Shown: positions 25,901 to 32,020 of the stretch, in pieces
How the letters are laid out: the number at the start of each line of letters is the position of its first letter
How positions within the stretch are numbered: position 1 is the stretch's first letter
From: Maricaulis sp048269565
GTDB taxonomy: Bacteria > Pseudomonadota > Alphaproteobacteria > Caulobacterales > Maricaulaceae
NCBI RefSeq assembly: GCF_048269565.1
Contig: NZ_JBLXIK010000005.1
Coordinates: 153,384-217,383, forward strand
Direction: 5' to 3'
DNA length: 64,000 nucleotides
The notes under the pieces: model-generated
The model's input: only the letters and a program-made list of their open reading frames with translations
Databases searched by the model: none
What the model was told of the DNA's origin: nothing
Made by a program: the position numbers and the translations under genes

Positions 25901-26536
25901 TCAGAGCAAGCCCTGCTCCTCCTCGGTCGCCCAGCGTCGCACCAGGGATTCATACTCGATGAACAGGCGCGGCAGACGGTCACGCTTGCGCTTGGCGCGG
26001 ATGTATTCGGCAAAATCCATCCAGTCGAGAATATAGCTCTTGCGCCACCAGCTCTTGATCATCTGCTCGTCGAGCGCGTGCCGCTTCACGCCGATCGCCG
26101 TCGCCTCATAATAGTTGAACACCTTCTTGATCACGTCGGCCGGCCGGACCTTGCGCTCGCCGACCTTGACCGGATCGGCCGCCTCCACCGTATCGGCATC
26201 AAGAGGCTGTTTGTCGTTTGAGGCTTGCAACTCGCGCCTGACAACGCGGAATTCCTCGAACATCTGGATCAGATCGCCATCGCGCGTCTGCACCGCGATG
26301 TGCTGGAAGGAATTGGCCAGTCTCGCGGCGCGGTAGGAAAGACGGTAGCCGTACAAGGCGGCAAAGAAGGAGACGATGAGGACTTCCAGCACCATGACAT
26401 CGTAGCGGGCACTTCCCAGCTCACCCCAATATTTGACGGTCAGGATCGTGCCGGCGAGACTGAGCATGAGCAGCCAGCCCATCCAGACCAGATGGAAACG
26501 GCGATCATAGATCCGGGTCCACAGATTGCCCGCCAA
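25901..26536 (-). CDS. Two-pass membrane protein with DUF4760 domain, GTA-embedded cargo gene
   Basis: Two membrane segments (LVWMGWLLMLSLAGTILTV and YDVMVLEVLIVSFFAALYGY) are followed by a helical cytoplasmic domain with the DUF4760 signature VFNYYEATAIGVKRHALDEQ, MIKSWWRKSYILDW. I place the start at a TTG (26536) because GGGGAG lies 6 bases before it; no ATG fits without reading through the terminator at 26594-26618 (the open frame extends to 26674). DUF4760 proteins occur in phages and bacteria with unknown role. The gene lies between gp8 and gp9 with a terminator on each side and has no counterpart in the R. capsulatus GTA cluster. Confidence 0.65.
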   Translation of the reverse strand: MAGNLWTRIYDRRFHLVWMGWLLMLSLAGTILTVKYWGELGSARYDVMVLEVLIVSFFAALYGYRLSYRAARLANSFQHIAVQTRDGDLIQMFEEFRVVRRELQASNDKQPLDADTVEAADPVKVGERKVRPADVIKKVFNYYEATAIGVKRHALDEQMIKSWWRKSYILDWMDFAEYIRAKRKRDRLPRLFIEYESLVRRWATEEEQGLL

Positions 26537-26593
26537 ATGCAACTCCCCATAGCAAGGGCACAACCCTAGACTGGGAAGCGGATGACCGGCAAC

Positions 26594-26618
26594 AAAAAAG
26601 GGCCCCAAACGGGGCCCC
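26594..26618 (-). terminator. Intrinsic terminator behind the IEGTSR peptide ORF
   Basis: On the minus strand GGGCCCC-GTTT-GGGGCCC is followed by six T. The 7-bp all-GC stem, 4-base loop and T-run make a textbook rho-independent terminator. It begins 36 bases after the stop codon of the 25-codon ORF and ends 57 bases before the proposed DUF4760 start. Confidence 0.88.
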
Positions 26619-26654
26619 GGTGCACGCGGAGGAATGGCATACGGATGAGACGGC

Positions 26655-26732
26655 CTAGCGGCTCGTGCCTTCAATTCGGCTCGTGCCTTCGATCCGGCTC
26701 GTGCCTTCGATATTCGTTCGGCAAAACTTCAT
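26655..26732 (-). CDS. 25-codon ORF encoding three perfect IEGTSR repeats
   Basis: The ORF reads MKFCRTN followed by IEGTSR three times, then TAG. A strong ribosome site (GGAGGGGG) stands 5-7 bases before the ATG, and an intrinsic terminator follows. The three 18-base units differ at only a few positions (ATC/ATC/ATT and CGG/CGA/CGC), all synonymous, which points to selection on the peptide. It is below the usual gene-calling size. It lies between GTA gp8 and the DUF4760 gene. I know of no family for it. It could be a stand-alone peptide, a precursor with three identical units, or a leader peptide that controls the terminator behind it. Confidence 0.7.
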   Translation of the reverse strand: MKFCRTNIEGTSRIEGTSRIEGTSR

Positions 26733-27013
26733 CTCATCCCCCTCCGATTCAACGGGGCTAACAAAACACTGCTTGGGCATCCTGGCAAGACGCACTCGCC
26801 GTATCGGCGAAAGCTCCTAACGCAATTCAACCCTCACGTCCATACGCCGGATTGGTTGAGAAGCCGTTATCAGGCAGGCCTCAACCCCACGCATGTTACA
26901 CAATAACATAAGCAGGAATCGTGTTGAATGTAAGGTCGCGGCGGCAGATATTCGATGAATTCCCTGTCATCTGCGCCCGCCGCCGCGAGCCCCGTATCCG
27001 CGGAGACCGGCTC
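26733..27013. other. 281-bp gap between GTA gp8 and the IEGTSR ORF
   Basis: No gene is visible. The stretch is less GC-rich than its surroundings and probably holds the leader, and perhaps a promoter, of the IEGTSR ORF. A small perfect hairpin TCGCCG-TAT-CGGCGA lies at 26796-26810. No convincing -35/-10 pair was found. Confidence 0.4.
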
Positions 27014-27424
27014 TCACCCGGCGCTGCGCCCCATCACCGCCCTCAACCGAATAATCCCGCGCTTCACCCGCCGGTCCCGCGTCGTGAAGACATCGCTATA
27101 GGCGGGGGCCAGCAGGACCAGCGTCCACGGCTCCGGCAGCACAGGATCCAGCCCGCGCAGGGCTTCGCGCAGTTGGCCGGTGGTGGCGTGGGCGTCGCTG
27201 TCGCGGCACCAGATTTCCAGGGTCAGGCGGTGTTCGATCAGGGTGACGTCATCGGCGTCGCGCGCCAGGGTCTCGCTGCGGCCCCAGCTGGCGTGCGGCC
27301 AGGCGGCGCTGCGCGAGCGTTCGGCGGACAGGCGCACCGGATCGCCGAGCACGGCCATCACGGCGGCATCCCCCGCCATCGCCGCGCTGAGCGCCGCGAT
27401 CAGATCGGCGTCGGGGGCGCTCAC
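27014..27424 (-). CDS. GTA gp8: tail terminator protein (DUF3168)
   Basis: The 136-aa product has the DUF3168 pattern (ADLIAALSAAMAGDAAVMAV, VTLIEHRLTLEIWCRDSDAH, LREALRGLDPVLP, RGIIRLRAVMG). It caps the tail tube at the head end. I use the GTG at 27424, which overlaps the gp6 stop as GTGA; an ATG at 27439 is also in frame. Normally gp7 lies between gp6 and gp8; here the two genes overlap, so gp7 is absent. Confidence 0.88.
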   Translation of the reverse strand: MSAPDADLIAALSAAMAGDAAVMAVLGDPVRLSAERSRSAAWPHASWGRSETLARDADDVTLIEHRLTLEIWCRDSDAHATTGQLREALRGLDPVLPEPWTLVLLAPAYSDVFTTRDRRVKRGIIRLRAVMGRSAG

Positions 27425-27999
27425 AGCGAGATCCTCCACCAGGGCGTGAGTAGCGCCTTCACCGAGGCCGGCATGCCGACCTCCAGCCCGCCCTCAAACA
27501 TCGCCTCGACCAGCTGGCCGATCGCCTCCACCAGCGGTGCGGGGACATCGTCGGGGTCGGTGCCATAGCCGCAGGTGAAGGCGATCTCGATGCCGCCAAC
27601 GCTGCGGCCCGGCTCGGGGAAATGACCATTCGGCCGCAGCGCCAGCCGGCCCGGTTCGGACAGGGTGTCGATGAAGAAGTCCGCCGGATCATGGCTCGTC
27701 GGCGTGTCGTCGGCGGCATAGGTGGTGATGGCCTCGATGGAAATCAGCGGCGGTCTGGGCAGTTTGAACTGGGTGCCGAAGGCGCAGAGCCGGCCGTCGC
27801 CATCCCAGGCATCGCGCCGTTCCAGCCAGCTCTGGGAGAGACAGGCGCGGCCCGTATCCCCCTCGACACGCTGGCGCGCGCTTCGTATCAGATGCGTCAG
27901 ACGCGCATCCTGACTGGTATCGGAAATGCGCAAACGCGCCTTGGCCTGGTCGAGCGAAAGCGGCTCGGCCGCCGGCGGCGTGACGAGGGATAGAGACAT
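27421..27999 (-). CDS. GTA gp6: head-tail connector protein
   Basis: The 192-aa protein has the phage head-tail connector pattern SLDQAKARLRISDTSQDARL, THLIRSARQRVEGDTGRACL, then SLVTPPAAEPL at the start and PLVEAIGQLVEAMFEGG near the end. It forms the ring under the portal. The start at 27999 has GGAG 6-9 bases upstream. Its ATG overlaps the ATG of a plus-strand gene within the sequence CATG. Confidence 0.9.
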   Translation of the reverse strand: MSLSLVTPPAAEPLSLDQAKARLRISDTSQDARLTHLIRSARQRVEGDTGRACLSQSWLERRDAWDGDGRLCAFGTQFKLPRPPLISIEAITTYAADDTPTSHDPADFFIDTLSEPGRLALRPNGHFPEPGRSVGGIEIAFTCGYGTDPDDVPAPLVEAIGQLVEAMFEGGLEVGMPASVKALLTPWWRISL

Positions 28000-28198
28000 G
28001 AGTGACTCCGGATTGAATGACAATGATCGCGGACGCTTCACGCGCCAGGTACGGCTCTATGGCGGCGCTGCGGCGGCCTGTGCGGCGCTCGGAAGCGTGC
28101 AGATGACTTTTGGCTTTCCCGGCTGGAGCTTTTCATTTGTGCTGGCGCTGATCTTCACGATCAGCACCTTCTTCGCCTGGATGAAAAGCCGCGCATGA
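27998..28198 (+). CDS. Small two-pass membrane protein, antisense cassette gene 1
   Basis: The 66-aa product has a charged N-terminus (MSDSGLNDNDRGRFTRQVR) and two hydrophobic segments (LYGGAAAACAALGSVQMTF; FSFVLALIFTISTFFAW) ending in KSRA. A GAGGGA site stands 7 bases before the ATG. It is oriented against the GTA genes and its start overlaps the gp6 start. Its last 4 bases overlap the next plus-strand gene (ATGA), so the two form a coupled pair. I recognise no family. Two short hairpin-forming helices are compatible with a holin-like or small membrane regulator, but this is speculation. Confidence 0.65.
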   Translation: MSDSGLNDNDRGRFTRQVRLYGGAAAACAALGSVQMTFGFPGWSFSFVLALIFTISTFFAWMKSRA

Positions 28199-28551
28199 AC
28201 ACGCCCGGTCCCGGCCGCCTCAACGCGCTGCAGGCCTGGATCCTGGCCTTCGCCCTGTGCGGCCTGCCAGCCCTGGCGCTGGCCTGGGGCCTGACCTTCT
28301 ACGGCTTCACCGCCGCCGGCCTGATCGATCCGCCGATGATGGAAGCGAAATCCGTGGTGCTGGTCTGGCTGATCCCCGGCCTGGTCGGCACGGCGGTCTG
28401 GATGCGGCCGGTCGAGAATTATATCCGGCGGGTTTTCTACGATCTGCCCGGCGTCGAGGCGACGCATGGCACCGAGGCGGGTGATGCGGTGAGCGATGCG
28501 GCGGAGGCCGCGCTGATCGAGGCGGTGCAAAGGGAGATCGGGCGGCGATAG
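28195..28551 (+). CDS. Small membrane protein, antisense cassette gene 2
   Basis: The 118-aa product has two membrane segments (ALQAWILAFALCGLPALALA with the following LTFYGFTAAG; SVVLVWLIPGLVGTAVW), then a cytoplasmic-looking helical tail (ENYIRRVFYDLPGVEA, AAEAALIEAVQREIGRR). It overlaps the preceding plus-strand gene by 4 bp and ends 40 bp before the convergent stop of gp5. I recognise no family. The pair sits in the gp5-gp6 gap and is absent from the classical GTA layout. Confidence 0.7.
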   Translation: MNTPGPGRLNALQAWILAFALCGLPALALAWGLTFYGFTAAGLIDPPMMEAKSVVLVWLIPGLVGTAVWMRPVENYIRRVFYDLPGVEATHGTEAGDAVSDAAEAALIEAVQREIGRR

Positions 28552-28591
28552 CCCATCCTTCTCCCTGCGAGAAGAATGGGCGTTCAACCGA

Positions 28592-29809
28592 TCAGCTCAC
28601 GCCAAACTTCAACAGCTTGATCGCCGCGAAGTCCTGCACGCCGCCGCCGACACGCTTGGTGGTGTAGAACAGGACATAGGGCTTGGCCGAGTACGGGTCG
28701 CGCAGGACTTCGACGCCCTGGCGGTCGAGCACGAGATAGCCCTTGGCGAAATCACCGAAGGCAATCGAAAAACTGTCGGATCCGATATCCGGCATGTCCT
28801 CGGCTTCGGTGACGGGATAGCCGAGCAGGGTCGAGGTGCCTCCCTCGCTTAAAGACGGCTGCCAGAGATAATTGCCATCGGCATCCTTGAAGCGCCGGAC
28901 GGCGGAGACGGTGCGCCGGTTCATCACGAAACGGCCCGCGGCGCGATAGCCGGTCTTGGGCGCATAGATCAGATCGATCAGCGCATCGGCCGGATCGCCG
29001 GCATCGAATGCGCCATCGGTGCCGGTGGGCACATAACCGATCTCGCCCCAGGCCTCGGTGCCGTCGAGCGCCTTGGTATAGCTGAGAAAGCCCTTCGGCT
29101 TATCACTGCCGTCGCCGGAAACGAAAGCCGCGCTCTCCTGCACCGCGAAGACATCGCGCACTTCTTCCGCCAGCCATTGATCGACATCGACCATGGCATC
29201 GTCGAGCAATTGCTGCGTTGCCGCCGGCATGGCGTAGAGCTCGGCGCAGGGGAAATCGAGCAGGTCGAGGCTCGGCGCCCCGGTTTCCGGCCGCGCTGCC
29301 GTCTCGGTGACCCAGCCCGAAGCGGCCCCGCCGCGCGAGACCGGTTTGCGGAAGACGGGAGCAGACGTTTGGCGCACCGAGGCGATGGCGCGGATGGGGG
29401 AGGCCTCGATCAACAGCCGGTCAATGCGCGCCTCGGTCTCGGCCGGCACGACATAGCCCCCATCGGCGTTGGAGCCGGCGCTGAGCGACTTGGCCTCCGC
29501 CAGCCCGGCCAGATCACCGCGCCGCATATAGCGCGACCAGGCCGCGTTCTCCGCCGATCCATTGCTGCCGGAAAGTCCCGGACGCGCTTCGCCGAGCAGA
29601 AGCCGGTCGAGGGCGGATTTCTGGTCGGTGAGTGCGGCATCGATGCGCGCGACTTTCTCGTCGAGCAGGATATCGGCCGAGGCCTTGGCCTCGATCTCGC
29701 CGAGACGCTGGTCATTGGCCTGTTTGAAGGCCTCGAAGGCGGCCAGCACTTCGCCGAGCGCGGCCCGGGTTTCGCCGGAGACCGGGCTCATCTTGGTTTC
29801 CTTGGTCAT
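28592..29809 (-). CDS. GTA gp5: HK97-type major capsid protein
   Basis: The 405-aa precursor begins with a coiled-coil scaffold region (GEVLAAFEAFKQANDQRLGE, IEAKASADILLDEKVARIDA), followed by the HK97 shell: SLSAGSNADGGYVVPAETEA, RIDRLLIEASPIRAIASVRQ, MPAATQQLLDDAMVDVDQWL and the end FYTTKRVGGGVQDFAAIKLL. The start at 29809 lies 14 bp behind the protease gene; an upstream in-frame extension overlaps that gene and is not used. Confidence 0.96.
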   Translation of the reverse strand: MTKETKMSPVSGETRAALGEVLAAFEAFKQANDQRLGEIEAKASADILLDEKVARIDAALTDQKSALDRLLLGEARPGLSGSNGSAENAAWSRYMRRGDLAGLAEAKSLSAGSNADGGYVVPAETEARIDRLLIEASPIRAIASVRQTSAPVFRKPVSRGGAASGWVTETAARPETGAPSLDLLDFPCAELYAMPAATQQLLDDAMVDVDQWLAEEVRDVFAVQESAAFVSGDGSDKPKGFLSYTKALDGTEAWGEIGYVPTGTDGAFDAGDPADALIDLIYAPKTGYRAAGRFVMNRRTVSAVRRFKDADGNYLWQPSLSEGGTSTLLGYPVTEAEDMPDIGSDSFSIAFGDFAKGYLVLDRQGVEVLRDPYSAKPYVLFYTTKRVGGGVQDFAAIKLLKFGVS

Positions 29810-29823
29810 GATGATCCTTGTTG

Positions 29824-30252
29824 TCAGGCCGCGAGGGCCGGTTGGGAAACAAGCCGCAGGCGGGCCTGCGGCAGCATCGGGAAGGTCACGATCGAGACCT
29901 CCCACAGATCCAGTTCAATCAGCTCGCGCCCGCGCGGGGAGCGGCCGGAAAAACGCCTTGTGCGAAAGCCGATCGACAGCCCGTCAATCGCGCCGGAGCG
30001 CACCAGCGACAGCGCCGTGCGCCCGCGCGGCCCCTCGGCCAGGATCTCGCCGCGGACATAAAGCCCGCGCTTGTCCTCGCGCAGCTCGCGCCAGACTCCA
30101 ATCGGCTCGGAGGCCTCGTGCTGGAACAGCATCGGCACATGGGTGCGATGGCGCAGGCTGGCGGCGAACGCACCGCGGCGCACGACATCGCCGGCCAGAT
30201 CGGCGAGATCAAACACACTGGCGTGACCCTCGATCAGCAGGGTTTGGGGCAT
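29824..30252 (-). CDS. GTA gp4: HK97-family prohead protease
   Basis: The 142-aa product (MPQTLLIEGHASVFDLADLA) has the protease core: His in VPMLFQHEASEPIG and Ser in IDGLSIGFRTRRF, followed by LIELDLWEVSIVTFPMLPQA. It trims the scaffold region of gp5 during capsid maturation. The start at 30252 precedes the family N-terminus; the open frame further upstream runs through repeat sequence. Confidence 0.94.
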   Translation of the reverse strand: MPQTLLIEGHASVFDLADLAGDVVRRGAFAASLRHRTHVPMLFQHEASEPIGVWRELREDKRGLYVRGEILAEGPRGRTALSLVRSGAIDGLSIGFRTRRFSGRSPRGRELIELDLWEVSIVTFPMLPQARLRLVSQPALAA

Positions 30253-30363
30253 GATGGGCCTCGTTGAATTTGGAAACTTCAAAACAAACGCGCCTTCTCC
30301 CGGAGGAGCGCGCAGCGCGAATTCCGGGATCTGCCGGAGGGTGAAATCGAAGCGCATCCCCTT

Positions 30364-30507
30364 CCTTCTCCGTGAGGAGAAGGTGGCCCGCAGGGCCGGA
30401 TGAGGCGGGAGACTCCCAGGTTGAAACTATCGAGCTGTCGCCAGTCCTGAGACGTACACATCGCCCGCCTCACCCGCCCTTCGGGCACCCTCTCCTCACG
30501 GAGAGGG
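30364..30507. repeat. Family-B palindromic repeat, full form
   Basis: The left end is CCTTCTCC-GTGA-GGAGAAGG (30364-30383) and the right end CCCTCTCC-TCAC-GGAGAGGG (30488-30507). The arms GGCCGGATGAGGCGGG and CCCGCCTCACCCGCCC are inverted copies of each other over about 45 bases. The central 45 bases are less conserved. It fills the 266-bp gap between gp3.5 and gp4. Confidence 0.85.
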
Positions 30508-30518
30508 AAGCGCCGCCG

Positions 30519-30758
30519 CTATTCCTCCATCCGCCGCTCGATCCGCACCAGGCTCTCGCGCGCCAGGCGCACTTCCGCCTCCAGCCCGGCCATGCGTTCG
30601 GCCAGGGCGCTCTGCCTGGCATTATCCCGTTCGAGCTGGTCGAGGCGTTCGCCGACGCGGCCGAACCAGACCAGGGCGCCGGAGGTTTGCAGCACCAGCG
30701 CCAGCACGACGCCGAGCGTCACCTGGCGCTGCAGATGCCAGTCGCGCGTCTCGCTCAT
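30519..30758 (-). CDS. GTA gp3.5-like small membrane/coiled-coil protein
   Basis: The 79-aa product has one membrane segment (VTLGVVLALVLQTSGALVWF) and a C-terminal coiled coil (ERLDQLERDNARQSALAERM, AGLEAEVRLARESL). A gene of this kind lies between portal and protease in GTAs (gp3.5); its role is unknown. It overlaps the portal gene stop by 4 bp (ATGA). Confidence 0.75.
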   Translation of the reverse strand: MSETRDWHLQRQVTLGVVLALVLQTSGALVWFGRVGERLDQLERDNARQSALAERMAGLEAEVRLARESLVRIERRMEE

Positions 30759-31807
30759 TGTTCCAGCTCCCTGAGGCCCGGCACGCCGCTCTCATCGGCC
30801 TCGATCACCAGATCGGGCGAGAACCAGGGCCGCAGCCAGACGGCGAGCGCGCGCGCCATCTTGCGCGCCAGCGGCGAGACGGTCTGGCGCCAGAAGGCGA
30901 GATTGGCCTCGCGGTAATTGGCGTAGGTATTGTCGCCGGGCAGGCCGAGCAGAAGCGGCGGCACGCCAAAGGCCAGCGCGATCTCGCGCGCCGCCTCGCG
31001 CCGCGCCGCCGTGAAATCCATATCGGCCGGTGACAGCGCCATCGGCTTCCAGTCGAGCCCGCCTTCCAGCAGCAGCGGCCGTCCGGCATTGCCGGGCCCG
31101 GTATGATTATCCTCCAGCTCGGCCTTGAGCCGGTCAAACTGGTCCGGGCTCATCCGCCCCTCGCCGCCATCGAAGATCAGCGCTCCGGATGGCCGCGCCG
31201 CATTGTCGAGCAGAGCCTTGGCCCATTCGCCGCCGGCATTGTGCAGATCAAGCGCCCGCGCCGCCGCCTGTATCGGGGAGAGGCCGTAATAGTCATCGCC
31301 GGGATGGAAAAGCTTGATGTGGAAAACCGGCGCGCGCCCCGTCGCACGGTCACGCTCGAACCGGCGTTTGGTGCCATTGACCGCATACTCCCAGCCCTGC
31401 GGCCGGCCCTGCGCCCCGGGCAGCACACGCATGCGATCCGGGCGCAAGACATGCAGTTCGCGCGGCGCGCCGTCCAGGCTGACCAGTTCGAGATAGGCAT
31501 TTCCCGCCACCTGTAGAAAACCATGGAAGTTTTCCCACAATTCCGGCCCCGACTGGTCCGGATTGGGCGCATCGATCAAGGCCTGCACCGCCGCATCGGA
31601 TGCCTTGAGCGGCACGGCAGCGGCGGCCTCGGCGATCAGGCGCACACAGCGATGGGTGATCGCATTGCGCTCGAAACCCTCGCGCATCAGCGCGGGAATA
31701 TCGCGCGGCGACCAGGCGGCGCGGGCGGCAAATTGCAGCGCCACCAGGCCGGGCGGCACGGTGGCCTTCGCCTCCCGGCCGATCAGCCGGCTGAACCAGT
31801 TGGACAT
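30755..31807 (-). CDS. GTA gp3: HK97-type portal protein
   Basis: The 350-aa protein has portal features: FERNAITHRCVRLIAEAAAA, LLDAPNPDQSG-like (ALIDAPNPDQSGPELWENFH), GNAYLELVSLDG, LHVLRPDRMRVLPG, FHPGDDYYGLSPIQAAARAL and FGVPPLLLGLPGDNTYANYR. It forms the 12-fold ring through which DNA enters. The start at MSNWFSRLIG (31807) fits the family; a 10-codon extension is possible but unlikely. Confidence 0.95.
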   Translation of the reverse strand: MSNWFSRLIGREAKATVPPGLVALQFAARAAWSPRDIPALMREGFERNAITHRCVRLIAEAAAAVPLKASDAAVQALIDAPNPDQSGPELWENFHGFLQVAGNAYLELVSLDGAPRELHVLRPDRMRVLPGAQGRPQGWEYAVNGTKRRFERDRATGRAPVFHIKLFHPGDDYYGLSPIQAAARALDLHNAGGEWAKALLDNAARPSGALIFDGGEGRMSPDQFDRLKAELEDNHTGPGNAGRPLLLEGGLDWKPMALSPADMDFTAARREAAREIALAFGVPPLLLGLPGDNTYANYREANLAFWRQTVSPLARKMARALAVWLRPWFSPDLVIEADESGVPGLRELEQ

Positions 31808-31843
31808 GGCGGGTTCCTCTTCTCTTTCAAATCCCACTTCGCG

Positions 31844-31985
31844 TTGTCATCCCGGACGACTGCCCGGACGCGGCAGCGATCCGGGCGTAGCTCCGGGACC
31901 TACCCGCGGCTCCAGCGGTTTTCATGGGTAGGTCCCGGATCTGCGCCCCGCCTGCGCGGGGCCTCCGTCCGGGATGACAAGGGTT
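31844..31985. repeat. Family-A palindromic repeat, long form
   Basis: The ends are TTGTCATCCCGGACG and its inverted counterpart CGTCCGGGATGACAA. The interior has nested palindromes: GATCCGGGC/GCCCGGA, GGACCTACCC/GGGTAGGTCC and GCCCCGCCTGCGCGGGGC. The same modules in the same order make up the copy at 34090-34237. It fills the 213-bp gap between gp2 and gp3. Confidence 0.85.
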
Positions 31986-32020
31986 TGTATTTATTCGGGT
32001 TATGGGCAGAGCACGCGCCC

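Noticed and set aside
26655..26710. The short direct repeats considered as a mini-CRISPR or tandem DNA repeat
   Set aside because: Units are contiguous 18-mers without spacers, lie in frame, and differ only at synonymous sites behind a ribosome site, so a coding explanation is better.
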